DNA of 64,000 nt from Gynurincola endophyticus (GCF_003991195.1 NZ_RCWL01000004.1:248001-312000); one strand, 5' to 3'; counted from the stretch's first letter, positions 46,446-55,728 are shown. Notes: generated from the sequence alone by a model not told the origin. Made by a program: numbers and translations.

Positions 46446-47189
46446 ATTTAATTTCATTTTATTCGCCAGGTCTTTACCAAGATATTTTCTGATTGCAGCA
46501 TGAACCAGATAGATCAGCGGTGTACATAAAATGGCAATTACAAATTTATAGGTATACCCTACTAAGGCAACAGCGGTTACTTTAGGAAAAGAAAAGCCGA
46601 GTGAAAAGTACAAATAAATATAAGAAACCACTATTGTATCAATCAGTTGTGAAATCAGGGTGCTGACGGTAGCACGCAACCAGATTTTTTTGCCTCCGGT
46701 AATGGATTTGATTTTACGAAAGATAGTGGCATCAGCCAGCTGCCCGATAATAAAAGCAGTTAAAGACGCAACAATAATATTCATTCCCTGTCCTAAAATC
46801 TGCGTATAGGCAGCCTGCATATCCGGTACTCCTTTATCGGCTTGCGATTCAACCCACCAGGTAGTTGGAGCAGTATGAATCGAACCGTAAAAAACCAAAA
46901 AAGCAAAAGCGATGATTCCCGCAGCCAGAAAAGACAAAAACTTTACTCCTTTTACGCCATAATATTCGTTCAGAATATCAGTCATAATGAATACTATCGG
47001 CCAGGTAACCACTCCTACCGTTAAATCGTAAGAAAGTCCGCCTTCACCCAATAAACTAAAATTAGCCGGACTTAGCCCTAAAGAAGCTTCTAACGAAAAA
47101 ATCTTTACTCCGATGACTTCGGCCATCAACGCATTAGCGATGAAAAAGCCGCCCAGTAGCATAAAAAGTTTTGTGGGTTTATCCAGCAT
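46440..47189 (-). CDS. Queuosine precursor transporter (YhhQ/VUT family)
   Basis: A 249-residue inner-membrane protein with about six segments. ANALMAEVIGVKIF, VTWPIVFIMTDILNEYYG and IGQLADATIFRKIK...WLRATVSTLISQLIDTIVV are the conserved segments of the YhhQ family, which imports preQ0/preQ1 for queuosine tRNA modification. No queuosine synthesis genes are adjacent, so salvage is possible. Confidence 0.93.
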   Translation of the reverse strand: MLDKPTKLFMLLGGFFIANALMAEVIGVKIFSLEASLGLSPANFSLLGEGGLSYDLTVGVVTWPIVFIMTDILNEYYGVKGVKFLSFLAAGIIAFAFLVFYGSIHTAPTTWWVESQADKGVPDMQAAYTQILGQGMNIIVASLTAFIIGQLADATIFRKIKSITGGKKIWLRATVSTLISQLIDTIVVSYIYLYFSLGFSFPKVTAVALVGYTYKFVIAILCTPLIYLVHAAIRKYLGKDLANKMKLNS

Positions 47190-47328
47190 AAGAAGGATTC
47201 ATTAAATTTTAATTGCTAAAATAGCGGTTTTCAATGAATAGAAGTTTCATTTTGTAGAGGAAAAATTGTCATATTTTTTCACATCCATCACATTTTTCCC
47301 TTATTTTGTTGTTTTATAATTTTAGATC

Positions 47329-49800
47329 ATGAATAGAGGCCTTCTTAAGAAAATTTTGCCGCATCTGATAGCGGTATTGGTGTTTTTGGTAGTGGCAATC
47401 ATATATTGCAGTCCTGCCCTTCAGGGAAAAACCGTTCAACAAAATGATGTTATCCATTGGAATGCTGCCAATCAGCAGTCTTTGGCTTATAAAGAGGCAA
47501 ATGGCCATTATCCATTATGGACAAATGCATTGTTTAGTGGTATGCCTACTTTCATGATTGCATATGAACCAGGTAATGATTTACCCTGGTTTTTTCATAA
47601 AGTAATTACACTGGGGTTACCAACGCCGATTCAATTTTTTTTCCTGGCCTGTATTTGTTTTTACTTTTTATCACAGGTACTGCGGGTTCGTCCGTTAGTG
47701 GGTGTACTGGGAGCATTAGCTTTTGCCTACGCCACTTATAACCCGGTGATTATATCAGTAGGACACGATACCAAAATGTGGTCGATCGCGTACATGCCGG
47801 CAGTAACGGCCAGTGTATTATTAATTTTCCAAAAAAGATACTTATCCGGTGCGGCGTTAACAGCCATGTTTGTGGGCATCATTGTAGCAATGAACCACTT
47901 ACAGATTGATTATTACCTGATGCTGTCGCTGGTATTAATGGGCTTAGGATTTATGGTCAGCTGGATTCGTCAAAAAGACTATAAACATATTGGTGCAGTA
48001 ATAGGTTTAACCTTAATTGCTGCATTGGTGGGAGTTGGTACGAATTATACATCAATTTCTTCAACCTACGATTATCAGAAATATACGATCAGAGGTGGAG
48101 CTTCTCCATTAGCCGAAGTGGATGAGAACAATAAACAGAACGGTTTAGACAAAGAATACGCTTTTAGCTATAGCATGAAGCAGTCAGAACCATTGGTATT
48201 AATGTTCCCGCACATGTATGGCGGTTCGAATGAAAAACAGGAAATGGATCCTGAAAAATCAAGTACTATTCGCGTATTAAGATCATTTCCGCAGCAATTG
48301 CAGCAACAACTTCCTGTAATTTATTATTGGGGTGGTTTAACAGAAACCGGTATCGGAACATCAGGTCCGCCTTATTCCGGAGTAGTCATCTGTTTTCTGG
48401 CAATTCTGGGTATATTCCTGATAGAAAATAAATACAAATGGTGGTTAATTGCCGGTACGGTGTTGAGCATATTCCTCGCAATGGGTTCGTTCTTCGATGG
48501 ATTCAACACATTCTTGTACGAGCATTTACCATTCTACAATAAATTCAGGGCTCCATCAATGGCATTGGTGATTGCCAACTTCCTGTTACCGGTAATGGCG
48601 ATGTTATCGTTAGAGCAGATCGTAAGCCGCTGGAACGATCCTAAATTATTACCGCAATTAAAGAAAGGGCTGTATGCCACAGCTGGCGTATTTGGATTAA
48701 TGCTTCTCCTTTATTTCAACTTCGAATATATGGGAAGAATGGATCATCAGATATTACAGTCTGTACAAAGTATGAATCAACCCCAGTTACTTGAATTAAT
48801 TCAACAATATATCAATGCCCTGAAAGAAGACCGTCAGAGCATGTTAATGACAGATATTACCAAAGGGTTAGTTTACGTGTTGTTAGCATTGGCAATCATC
48901 TATCTGATTATTAAAAATAAAGTACAGGTAAAGTATGGCATTATTGCAATGACCATATTGGTGTTTATTGATCTGATGATGGTAGATGTGCGTTATCTCA
49001 ATAAAGAGAACTATGTACCGAAATCCAATATTGATATTCCGCTCAGCAATGTAAACCGTCAGATTCAGCAAGATACTTCCTATTACAGAGTACTCAACCT
49101 TGCAGGCAATACGTATAATGAAAACTATACTTCCGCGCATCATAATTCGGTAGGAGGATATTCAGCTGCTAAATTGCTGATTTATCAGGATCTGATAGAA
49201 CAACAGCTCAGCCGTAATATCAATCCGACCGTAGTCAATATGCTGAATGCGAAATATGTGATTCAGCAAGACCAGCAAACCGGCCAACCGAGAGTTACAG
49301 TAAATCCGGGAGCAGCCGGCCCAGCATGGATAGCACGTCAGATTGAATTTGCCGATTCTCCGAAAGCAGCAATGGCAGCGTTAACAAATCTGGAGGATGC
49401 AGGAACTGTGATTGCTTATGAAAAAGACCGTTCACAGATCAATACACCTCAATTGACAGACAGTACTGCCAATATCCGTTTGATTAATAACGACAATGAT
49501 TATATTTTGTACGAGTCCAATACACAACAACCGCAGTTTGCCGTATTAAGTGAAATATACTATCCTGGTGGGTGGAAGGCATTTGTTGATGGACAGGAGA
49601 CTCCTATTTTCAATGTCAACTATGCTTTAAGGGGTATCAACCTTCCGGCCGGTAATCATAAAATTGAGCTGAAGTTTGAGCCTCAAAGTTACTATGGCAG
49701 CAAAACATTAACCACAACGGCTACCGTATTAACACTAATATTAATGTTAGGAGCCATATTTGGAGAGTGGAAAAGAAATAAAAATCATACAAAAGCTTAA
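47329..49800 (+). CDS. YfhO-family membrane protein
   Basis: An 823-residue protein with an N-terminal membrane segment (LIAVLVFLVVAIIYCSPALQG), many further segments, a soluble region around 510-750 and a final C-terminal segment. The terminal motif YYPGGWKAFVDGQETPIFNVNYALRGINLPAGNHKIELKF is diagnostic of YfhO (PF09586), which in other bacteria acts in glycosylation of teichoic acids or lipids as a GT-C-like enzyme. It lies just upstream of three glycosyltransferase genes on the same strand, supporting a surface-glycan role (inference). Confidence 0.9.
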   Translation: MNRGLLKKILPHLIAVLVFLVVAIIYCSPALQGKTVQQNDVIHWNAANQQSLAYKEANGHYPLWTNALFSGMPTFMIAYEPGNDLPWFFHKVITLGLPTPIQFFFLACICFYFLSQVLRVRPLVGVLGALAFAYATYNPVIISVGHDTKMWSIAYMPAVTASVLLIFQKRYLSGAALTAMFVGIIVAMNHLQIDYYLMLSLVLMGLGFMVSWIRQKDYKHIGAVIGLTLIAALVGVGTNYTSISSTYDYQKYTIRGGASPLAEVDENNKQNGLDKEYAFSYSMKQSEPLVLMFPHMYGGSNEKQEMDPEKSSTIRVLRSFPQQLQQQLPVIYYWGGLTETGIGTSGPPYSGVVICFLAILGIFLIENKYKWWLIAGTVLSIFLAMGSFFDGFNTFLYEHLPFYNKFRAPSMALVIANFLLPVMAMLSLEQIVSRWNDPKLLPQLKKGLYATAGVFGLMLLLYFNFEYMGRMDHQILQSVQSMNQPQLLELIQQYINALKEDRQSMLMTDITKGLVYVLLALAIIYLIIKNKVQVKYGIIAMTILVFIDLMMVDVRYLNKENYVPKSNIDIPLSNVNRQIQQDTSYYRVLNLAGNTYNENYTSAHHNSVGGYSAAKLLIYQDLIEQQLSRNINPTVVNMLNAKYVIQQDQQTGQPRVTVNPGAAGPAWIARQIEFADSPKAAMAALTNLEDAGTVIAYEKDRSQINTPQLTDSTANIRLINNDNDYILYESNTQQPQFAVLSEIYYPGGWKAFVDGQETPIFNVNYALRGINLPAGNHKIELKFEPQSYYGSKTLTTTATVLTLILMLGAIFGEWKRNKNHTKA

Positions 49801-49807
49801 ATTTGTA

Positions 49808-49837
49808 ACTGCCCGGTAAATATACCGGGCAGTTTTA
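49808..49837 (+). terminator. Hairpin between yfhO and the first glycosyltransferase gene
   Basis: Perfect 11-bp stem ACTGCCCGGTA / TACCGGGCAGT with loop AATA, then TTTTAA. It is only 2-3 bases before the ATG at 49840, so it can act as a terminator or attenuator, and it occupies the place of a ribosome binding site. Confidence 0.65.
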
Positions 49838-49839
49838 AT

Positions 49840-51036
49840 ATGCGATATAGCAGATGGATTCTTAAAAGAAAAATTGAACACGTTTTATTGCTCCCGTTTA
49901 TTATAACGGGACGAGTGTTACAACGTATGACCGGCAATCAGACCCGGCATTACGATTGTTATTTCTTTTTCCCTTTTTATCATACAGGTGGTGCCGAATA
50001 TGTACATGCACAAATTACACAGGTGCTGAAGCATCGTGTAAAAGGTAAAATATATTTTACCCGAAGATCACAAAACGATCAATACCGGTCATTATTTGAA
50101 AACAGTGGCTGGGATATCACAGATTTATCAAAATGGACAGATCATAAACTTTGGTATTTTACAAATTTGATTATGAGGGGTTTTATTTCCACTAAAATAA
50201 ACCTCGACAGTTCAGTTCGGTTTGTATTCAACGGACAATCAAACTTTGGTTATAAAATCAGTCCGTGGATTAAAAAATCAATTCCTCAGTTCGAACTAAT
50301 CCATTCTTATAATAGTTTTTCAGCAATAAGAATTCCGTATATTGAATATTACACCAAAACGGTGATGATTGCACAATCCAGAATTGAAGACCATTTTCGT
50401 CAATATGAACGTCTTCATGTGCCACACAGATTCTATTCAAATATAGAGTTAATTCAAAATGCTGTAGCAGCACCGGCACAGAACGGAAACCGCAACCGGA
50501 AAACAACTTCCCTGAAAGTATTGTATGTAGGTCGTGGAACCAGAGAAAAAAGAGTTCATCTGGTAGCAGCAATGGCAAAAAAACTGGAAAAAGACGGTAT
50601 TATTTTCGGATTCGCCGGAGAGGTACAGGCCGCCCTGCCCAAACACATAAGTTCGAATATAGAATTGTATGGGAATATCAATGACCCGAAAATACTCGAG
50701 CAAATTTATCAGCAACATGATATACTGATCATCAGTTCTTCTACCGAAGGAATGCCCATTGTAATACAGGAAGCAATGATGAATGGTTTGGCTATCATCG
50801 CAACGCCTGTAGGTGATATTCCACTGGAAATAGAAAATTACATCAATGGTTTTGTGCTATCTTCGTCAGACAAAGAAACATTGATTATAGAAGAAGCCGT
50901 CAGTAAAATAAAACAATTAAATGAAGACCGCGAACTATTGGCAGAGATGAGTTATACCAATATGGAAAAAGCTTATCAGAAATTCGGCTTACGCACTTTT
51001 CAAAAAAAATATGAACGATTATTCAACATATCATAA
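49840..51036 (+). CDS. GT4/GT1-type glycosyltransferase
   Basis: A 398-residue protein. C-terminal half: KVLYVGRGTREKRVHLVAAMAKKL, IISSSTEGMPIVIQEAMMNGLAIIATPVGDIPLEIE, the GT4 nucleotide-sugar-binding region with an EGMPIVIQEAM E-x7-E-like motif. The N-terminal half is less conserved. It transfers a sugar to a surface glycan; acceptor unknown. First gene of a three-GT cluster; its end overlaps the next gene by 26 bases. Confidence 0.88.
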   Translation: MRYSRWILKRKIEHVLLLPFIITGRVLQRMTGNQTRHYDCYFFFPFYHTGGAEYVHAQITQVLKHRVKGKIYFTRRSQNDQYRSLFENSGWDITDLSKWTDHKLWYFTNLIMRGFISTKINLDSSVRFVFNGQSNFGYKISPWIKKSIPQFELIHSYNSFSAIRIPYIEYYTKTVMIAQSRIEDHFRQYERLHVPHRFYSNIELIQNAVAAPAQNGNRNRKTTSLKVLYVGRGTREKRVHLVAAMAKKLEKDGIIFGFAGEVQAALPKHISSNIELYGNINDPKILEQIYQQHDILIISSSTEGMPIVIQEAMMNGLAIIATPVGDIPLEIENYINGFVLSSSDKETLIIEEAVSKIKQLNEDRELLAEMSYTNMEKAYQKFGLRTFQKKYERLFNIS

Positions 51037-51949
51037 ACCTATCAGTTTTGTAATTATTACTTACAATCGGCCGGAGGATACTTTAGCATTATTGAGAAAT
51101 CTTTGTGCATTAGAAGAAACGGAGCGGCTGTTAAGAGATATTGTTCTTGTAAACAATGCCTCAACAAGTGATTATAGTTCAGTAAAATCGTTCATAGAAT
51201 CAGAGCGTAAGATTTCTATAAAATATATTGATTCACCTCAAAATCTGGGTGTGTCTAAAGGTCGTAACTTTGCATTACAATTTACCGACGCGCCAATTTT
51301 GGTATTATTAGACGATGATGCTGAACTCGAAGGAAAAAACAGTTTAGTACAGATTGCAAAAGCATTTTCCCAGTCTGGCAAAGATGGCAGAAGAATTGGT
51401 ATAGTTTCATTTCTGGTAAGATATTTTGAAAACAACCAGATTCAAAAAAATGCTTTCGCTCATAAACAATTTGATAAATATAAAGATCAAAGTTTTTTCT
51501 TTACCTATTATTATGCCGGTGGAGCCCATGCTATTTTAAGAGAGGTTTTAGATCAGACGGGATCTTATTCTCAGGACTTTTTTTACGGAATGGAAGAATA
51601 TGACTTCAGTTATCGAATGCTTGAAAAAGGCTGGTCGATTGCTTTTACAGATTCAGTGGTCATGCTGCATAAAGAGTCTCCGTTGGGAAGAACTACAAAA
51701 GCCGAGAAGTGGCAAATGATGTGGGTGAATAAATCAAAAGTAGCCTTTCGTTATTTACCTATGAAATACTTTTATAGTACCAGTATTTTATGGTCGTTAC
51801 AATATCTCAAATCAAGCGGTTTTGACTTAAAAGGCTGGTGGCAGGGATGGAAAAAAATAATTAATATTTCCCGGACGGAAAAGAGGGTTAAAATATCGTA
51901 TAATACATTAGCGTATTTAAAAAGTGTAGACGCAAGGCTTAGTTATTAA
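51011..51949 (+). CDS. GT2-family glycosyltransferase
   Basis: A 312-residue GT-A enzyme. SFVIITYNRPEDTLALLRNL at the N-terminus, VLVNNAS, NLGVSKGRN, and the metal-binding LVLLDDDAEL; later GMEEYDFSYRMLEKGWSIAF. Rhamnosyltransferase-like in pattern; substrate unknown. Overlaps the upstream GT4 gene by 26 bases and is 10 bases upstream of the next GT. Confidence 0.92.
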   Translation: MNDYSTYHKPISFVIITYNRPEDTLALLRNLCALEETERLLRDIVLVNNASTSDYSSVKSFIESERKISIKYIDSPQNLGVSKGRNFALQFTDAPILVLLDDDAELEGKNSLVQIAKAFSQSGKDGRRIGIVSFLVRYFENNQIQKNAFAHKQFDKYKDQSFFFTYYYAGGAHAILREVLDQTGSYSQDFFYGMEEYDFSYRMLEKGWSIAFTDSVVMLHKESPLGRTTKAEKWQMMWVNKSKVAFRYLPMKYFYSTSILWSLQYLKSSGFDLKGWWQGWKKIINISRTEKRVKISYNTLAYLKSVDARLSY

Positions 51950-51959
51950 ATAGTGAACC

Positions 51960-52805
51960 ATGGCGAAAAAAAATGAAGTGATCGTATTAATGCCTGCCTA
52001 TAATGCAGCTCAATATATCGGAGAGGCCATCAGCAGCATTTTGCAACAGGGCTTTAAAGATTTCGATTTTGTAATTTGCGACGACTGTTCTACCGATAAT
52101 ACACTCAATGTTATTGAACTTTTTAAAGACCCGCGGATTACCGTTTTACAACACCCTGTGAATATGGGCGTTGTTCGCGCAATGAACTCTTTAACCGCCA
52201 GTATTCAATCGCACCACAAATATGTGGCGATCATGCATGCCGATGATATCGCTCATCCAACCCGGCTTCAAAAACAACATGATTATTTAGAAGCCAATCC
52301 GGAAGTAGCAGTATTATCAACCATTACACAACATATCAATGAAAAAGGAGAAAAAATAGCCGGATGGGAATTAGACGAAAAAACACTTACTCCTACCGCT
52401 ATCAAAAAACAGATGCTCATTGAAAACTGTATTACCCATTCAACAGTCATGATGCGTTCGTTTATCATCGATCAATATGGATACGATTTAAATCAGATCA
52501 GAAGTAACTCTTATGCGGTAGAAGATTACCCACTTTGGCTACACACGCTCAGCGATGACTTTATCATTGATAAGCTAAACGAAAAATTATTAGACTATCG
52601 CGTTCACACCAATAATACTACTACACGTGAATATAGAAGCAGAAACGCTTACTTCATTCTATACGACACAAAAAAAAGATACCTCGAAAAACGAAAAGAG
52701 GCACATCAGATAACTTCATTTGATAAAAAACTAGCCCGTCAAATGAAAAAAGATTATATACTGGGACTCGGCAAAGAGCTAAAAGCACTCTTCCACACAA
52801 AATAG
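51960..52805 (+). CDS. GT2-family glycosyltransferase
   Basis: A 281-residue GT-A enzyme: VLMPAYNAAQYIGEAISSILQQGFKDFDFVICDDCSTDNTL, then MHADDIAHPTRLQKQHDYL (DxD-like). Last gene of the cluster; downstream is a family 2 hairpin repeat rather than a simple terminator. Confidence 0.92.
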   Translation: MAKKNEVIVLMPAYNAAQYIGEAISSILQQGFKDFDFVICDDCSTDNTLNVIELFKDPRITVLQHPVNMGVVRAMNSLTASIQSHHKYVAIMHADDIAHPTRLQKQHDYLEANPEVAVLSTITQHINEKGEKIAGWELDEKTLTPTAIKKQMLIENCITHSTVMMRSFIIDQYGYDLNQIRSNSYAVEDYPLWLHTLSDDFIIDKLNEKLLDYRVHTNNTTTREYRSRNAYFILYDTKKRYLEKRKEAHQITSFDKKLARQMKKDYILGLGKELKALFHTK

Positions 52806-52854
52806 CATCCTTATAAGCATGAGGGATAAACTCCCGCTCATCATTCTCAATGCG

Positions 52855-53019
52855 CTTAATTCCTTCTATGTTTGAGGATGGAATTTGAAACATTAAGAAA
52901 ATGAAGGTATGAAGGTAAAACAGCGCAGAAGACAGCACTTCATTCACTTTTCAGCTTCATTCTCTTCCTATTTAAATTGCAATTAACAGATAGAATGAGC
53001 CAAAGCTAAGCGGCAGAAG
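52855..53019 (-). repeat. Dispersed hairpin element, family 2, copy B (inverted relative to A)
   Basis: The reverse complement aligns to 26888-27036 along its full length: CTGCCGCTT.GCTTTGGCT.ATTCT.TCTG, AATGAAGTGCTGTC.TC.GCGCTG.TTTACCTTCAT, TTTTCTT.ATGTTTC.AATTCCAT.CTCAAACATA.AAGGAATTAAG. It has one insertion of about 14 bases relative to A. It lies between convergent genes. Confidence 0.8.
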
Positions 53020-53062
53020 TTTCTTCATTCCTTAATGGTAGACCTCAAAAATATGAATCAGC

Positions 53063-53803
53063 CTATAAGTTTTTAAGATACTCTAAAAACAGCTCTATCG
53101 CTTTTCTTTTAGGTTCATCCAATAGATAGGATATATTCTTAGTATAGTATTCTTTCAGATTATAATGTGGGTATGGGTGCGATGCTACAATTTCATCAAT
53201 ATGTTGCAAACCGAGCGCATTGGCTGCATCAAACTCCTGAATAAAACTTTCAGGTAGCTTTTTATTACTGATCCAGGCAGCAAATGTAAAAGGAAGTCCG
53301 GTGAGGTTTTGCCAGGCTTCTGCCAGATCATAAACATATGGAGAGATATGATTTTGTTCCAAAGCACGGTCACCAATCACTACGGCGGCTGTTTTACCTT
53401 TTATCTGGTTACGAAAATCTTTTTCTGCGGCCTTTTTTTCGGGATTTAGTTTCCAGTAATGCTTCAACAGTACCTGTGCCAATGCTACAGAGGTTCTGCT
53501 CTGATAATCGAGTAAGATGGTATCAATTTCTTCAATGGGACATTCTGAGAAGATACATACCGAAGCCACCGCCTGAGTTGCACCAATACAATAGTTGCCT
53601 ACAATATGGTATTCTTTCAGGTAAGGGATAATTGCCACAGGAACCAGGCCCATATCAATATCCCCCTCAATTAACCTTTGAGCTACTTTGGCGGGATAAT
53701 CGCCTTCCAACTGTATCCTGTCGCGTACGGAATCTCTCTCTAAACCATAAATTAATGGCAAAGTATTCAGGTAATTAACGATTCCAACCTTAATTTTGTC
53801 CAA
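53063..53803 (-). CDS. mqnA: Chorismate dehydratase MqnA (menaquinone, futalosine route)
   Basis: A 246-residue periplasmic-binding-protein-like enzyme: KIKVGIVNYLNTLPL at the N-terminus, DIDMGLVPVAIIPYL, AVASVCIFSECPIEEI, and ALLDYQSRTSVALAQVLL-like LLDYQSRTSVA. These are MqnA features; it makes 3-[(1-carboxyvinyl)oxy]benzoate from chorismate in the futalosine pathway of menaquinone synthesis. The start TTG at 53803 gives the usual MDKIKVG beginning and lies just after the -7 element; a longer frame starts upstream of that element. Other mqn genes are not in the window. Confidence 0.9.
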   Translation of the reverse strand: MDKIKVGIVNYLNTLPLIYGLERDSVRDRIQLEGDYPAKVAQRLIEGDIDMGLVPVAIIPYLKEYHIVGNYCIGATQAVASVCIFSECPIEEIDTILLDYQSRTSVALAQVLLKHYWKLNPEKKAAEKDFRNQIKGKTAAVVIGDRALEQNHISPYVYDLAEAWQNLTGLPFTFAAWISNKKLPESFIQEFDAANALGLQHIDEIVASHPYPHYNLKEYYTKNISYLLDEPKRKAIELFLEYLKNL

Positions 53804-53820
53804 TTCCTTTAATTTTATCC

Positions 53821-53848
53821 GCAAAGTTATAGGAAAAATTAACTTTGC
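53821..53848. promoter_or_regulatory. Overlapping divergent promoters of mqnA and purB (perfect inverted repeat)
   Basis: GCAAAGTTA (53821-53829) and TAACTTTGC (53840-53848) form a perfect 9-bp inverted repeat with a 10-base spacer. Each arm is a -7 element: TAACTTTG on the minus strand at 53822-53829 for mqnA and on the plus strand at 53840-53847 for purB. Confidence 0.7.
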
Positions 53849-53902
53849 GACCAATATTAAACGACATTGGTGTTAATAACACCGGTAATTTAACAAACAA
53901 TC

Positions 53903-55246
53903 ATGGAATTAAACGCTTTAACGGCTATATCTCCTATTGATGGGCGCTACCGCTCACAAGTACAGCATCTGGACGAATACTTCTCTGAATATGCCTTGAT
54001 GAAGTTTCGTGTTCTGGTAGAAGTTGAATATTTTCTCTTTCTGGCAGATAAAAAGTTCTTCAGCGCTCCGGCAGCCTTGAGAAATGCTTTGAAAGAATCA
54101 TTAGAAAAATTTGACATCGCCGCTGCTCAAAAGATTAAGGAAACCGAAAAAGTTACCAACCACGATGTAAAAGCAGTTGAGTATTTTTTAAAAGAAGTAT
54201 TGGATTCTGCTAAAGGGGAACACCTGAAAGAATGGGTTCACTTTGGCTTAACCTCTCAGGATATTAACAATACTGCCATTCCGTTATCCTGGAAAGCAGC
54301 TATTGAAGCGGAATATGTACCCGCAATTTTAAATCTGAATCGTTTACTTGATCAGTTTGCTACCGATTGGAAAGATATTCCGATGTTAGCACGTACCCAT
54401 GGACAGCCAGCCTCTCCTACCCGCTTAGGAAAGGAATGGAAAGTATTTGTTGAAAGACTCGACAATCAGATTCAATTATTTCTGGAAGTACCTATTTCAG
54501 CGAAATTCGGTGGCGCCACCGGTAATTTCAACGCCCATCATATTGCCTTCCCTAAAAAAGACTGGGTAAAACTGGGCAATGAATTCGTAGAAGATATTCT
54601 TGGGCTCCAACGTCAGCAATATACTACTCAGATTGAGCATTATGATAATTTAGCCGCTCATTTTGACGCAATGAAAAGAATTAATACCATTTTGATGGAT
54701 TTGTGCAGAGATATCTGGACTTACATCTCAATGGATTATTTCAAACAAAAAACCAAAAAAGGAGAAATAGGTTCATCTGCAATGCCACATAAAGTGAATC
54801 CTATTGACTTTGAAAATGCTGAAGGAAACCTGGGTATAGCAAGTGCTTTACTGGAACACCTGAGCGCGAAACTGCCGATCAGCAGATTACAAAGAGATTT
54901 AACAGACAGTACCGTTCTGAGAAACATCGGTGTGCCTTTTGCTCATATGATTTTAGCGATCAAATCAATAGAAAAAGGCCTTTCAAAACTCGTACTGAAC
55001 GAGTCAAAACTTTCTTCAGATCTTGAAAACAACTGGGCTGTTGTGGCAGAAGCAATTCAAACAGTTTTAAGAAGAGAAAATTATCCTCAACCTTATGAAG
55101 CGTTAAAAGCATTAACCAGAGGTAAAGCAGGAATCAATAAAAAATCAATTCATCAATTTATCAGCACTTTAAAAGTATCAACAGCTGTAAAGCAGGAATT
55201 GAGAAAGATTACTCCGCACAATTATACCGGAGTTTCACCTAAGTAA
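53903..55246 (+). CDS. purB: Adenylosuccinate lyase
   Basis: A 447-residue fumarase/aspartase-superfamily enzyme acting twice in purine synthesis (SAICAR to AICAR and adenylosuccinate to AMP). The signature SSAMPHKVNPIDFENAEGN is clear, as are ISPIDGRYRSQV, THGQPASPTRLGKE and LTSQDINNTA. Full length. Divergent from mqnA with a shared palindromic promoter; followed by a strong terminator. Confidence 0.97.
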   Translation: MELNALTAISPIDGRYRSQVQHLDEYFSEYALMKFRVLVEVEYFLFLADKKFFSAPAALRNALKESLEKFDIAAAQKIKETEKVTNHDVKAVEYFLKEVLDSAKGEHLKEWVHFGLTSQDINNTAIPLSWKAAIEAEYVPAILNLNRLLDQFATDWKDIPMLARTHGQPASPTRLGKEWKVFVERLDNQIQLFLEVPISAKFGGATGNFNAHHIAFPKKDWVKLGNEFVEDILGLQRQQYTTQIEHYDNLAAHFDAMKRINTILMDLCRDIWTYISMDYFKQKTKKGEIGSSAMPHKVNPIDFENAEGNLGIASALLEHLSAKLPISRLQRDLTDSTVLRNIGVPFAHMILAIKSIEKGLSKLVLNESKLSSDLENNWAVVAEAIQTVLRRENYPQPYEALKALTRGKAGINKKSIHQFISTLKVSTAVKQELRKITPHNYTGVSPK

Positions 55247-55274
55247 GTTGTTACATTGAGATACATCACACGCC

Positions 55275-55307
55275 CTCTCCCCAACCTTGTTGGGGAGAGT
55301 TTTTTTA
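55275..55307 (+). terminator. purB terminator
   Basis: 11-bp perfect stem CTCTCCCCAAC / GTTGGGGAGAG (55275-55285, 55289-55299), loop CTT, then eight T. Confidence 0.9.
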
Positions 55308-55361
55308 TTTAATAGTTTATTAAAATTTGCGGCCGCTTACTTTTCTGATCAGTAAATTCTT

Positions 55362-55369
55362 TATCTTTC
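55362..55369 (+). promoter_or_regulatory. Possible -7 element for the small-protein/doxDA operon
   Basis: TATCTTTC differs from TAnnTTTG only in the last base. It lies 17 bases upstream of the ATG at 55387. No good -33 was found. Confidence 0.4.
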
Positions 55370-55386
55370 CCTGCAGCATATCATCC

Positions 55387-55728
55387 ATGCATATTCCAGC
55401 TCAAATAAAAACTCTTGTACTCGTTCTTGTTACACTTCTGAATCCTTGTGTAATCAAGAAGAATCTGCTGGAAATAGGTCAGATAGAATATCAGCAAAAT
55501 CAATTCAAACATAATAGTAACAGCCTCACCTGTACAACTGCTTCTTCCGATAAGCTTGTATCTGCCCCGGTTCAGCAGATAAATCACAAATATATTCTGC
55601 CTGTTCTTTTTCAACAGGCCTTTTTATGCTCCGTTTCTCAACAACAATACATACTGAAACAGACCCGGGAAATCGTATTCCGGGATAAATTATATTTAGC
55701 CTATAATCAGTTAAAGATTCCTTCGTAA
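55387..55728 (+). CDS. Small exported or membrane protein of unknown function, upstream of doxDA
   Basis: A 113-residue protein starting at the ATG at 55387 (MHIPAQIKTLVLVLVTLLNPCVIKKN), with one hydrophobic segment at ~8-22, then a polar region, a lone Cys (SLTC) at ~49, and a second short hydrophobic stretch (ILPVLFQQAFLCS) at ~70-82. It resembles in layout small Bacteroidota proteins found beside membrane redox proteins, but I cannot name a family. It is 43 bases upstream of doxDA on the same strand, probably one operon, so it may be an accessory of the thiosulfate-oxidoreductase-like protein. Confidence 0.55.
   Translation: MHIPAQIKTLVLVLVTLLNPCVIKKNLLEIGQIEYQQNQFKHNSNSLTCTTASSDKLVSAPVQQINHKYILPVLFQQAFLCSVSQQQYILKQTREIVFRDKLYLAYNQLKIPS

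Noticed and set aside
49840-52805. Full polysaccharide locus
   Set aside because: Only three glycosyltransferases and YfhO are present; no polymerase, flippase or export genes are in the window.
55327-55386. Extension of the small doxDA-adjacent protein
   Set aside because: It would cross the possible -7 element; the ATG at 55387 begins a signal-like segment.
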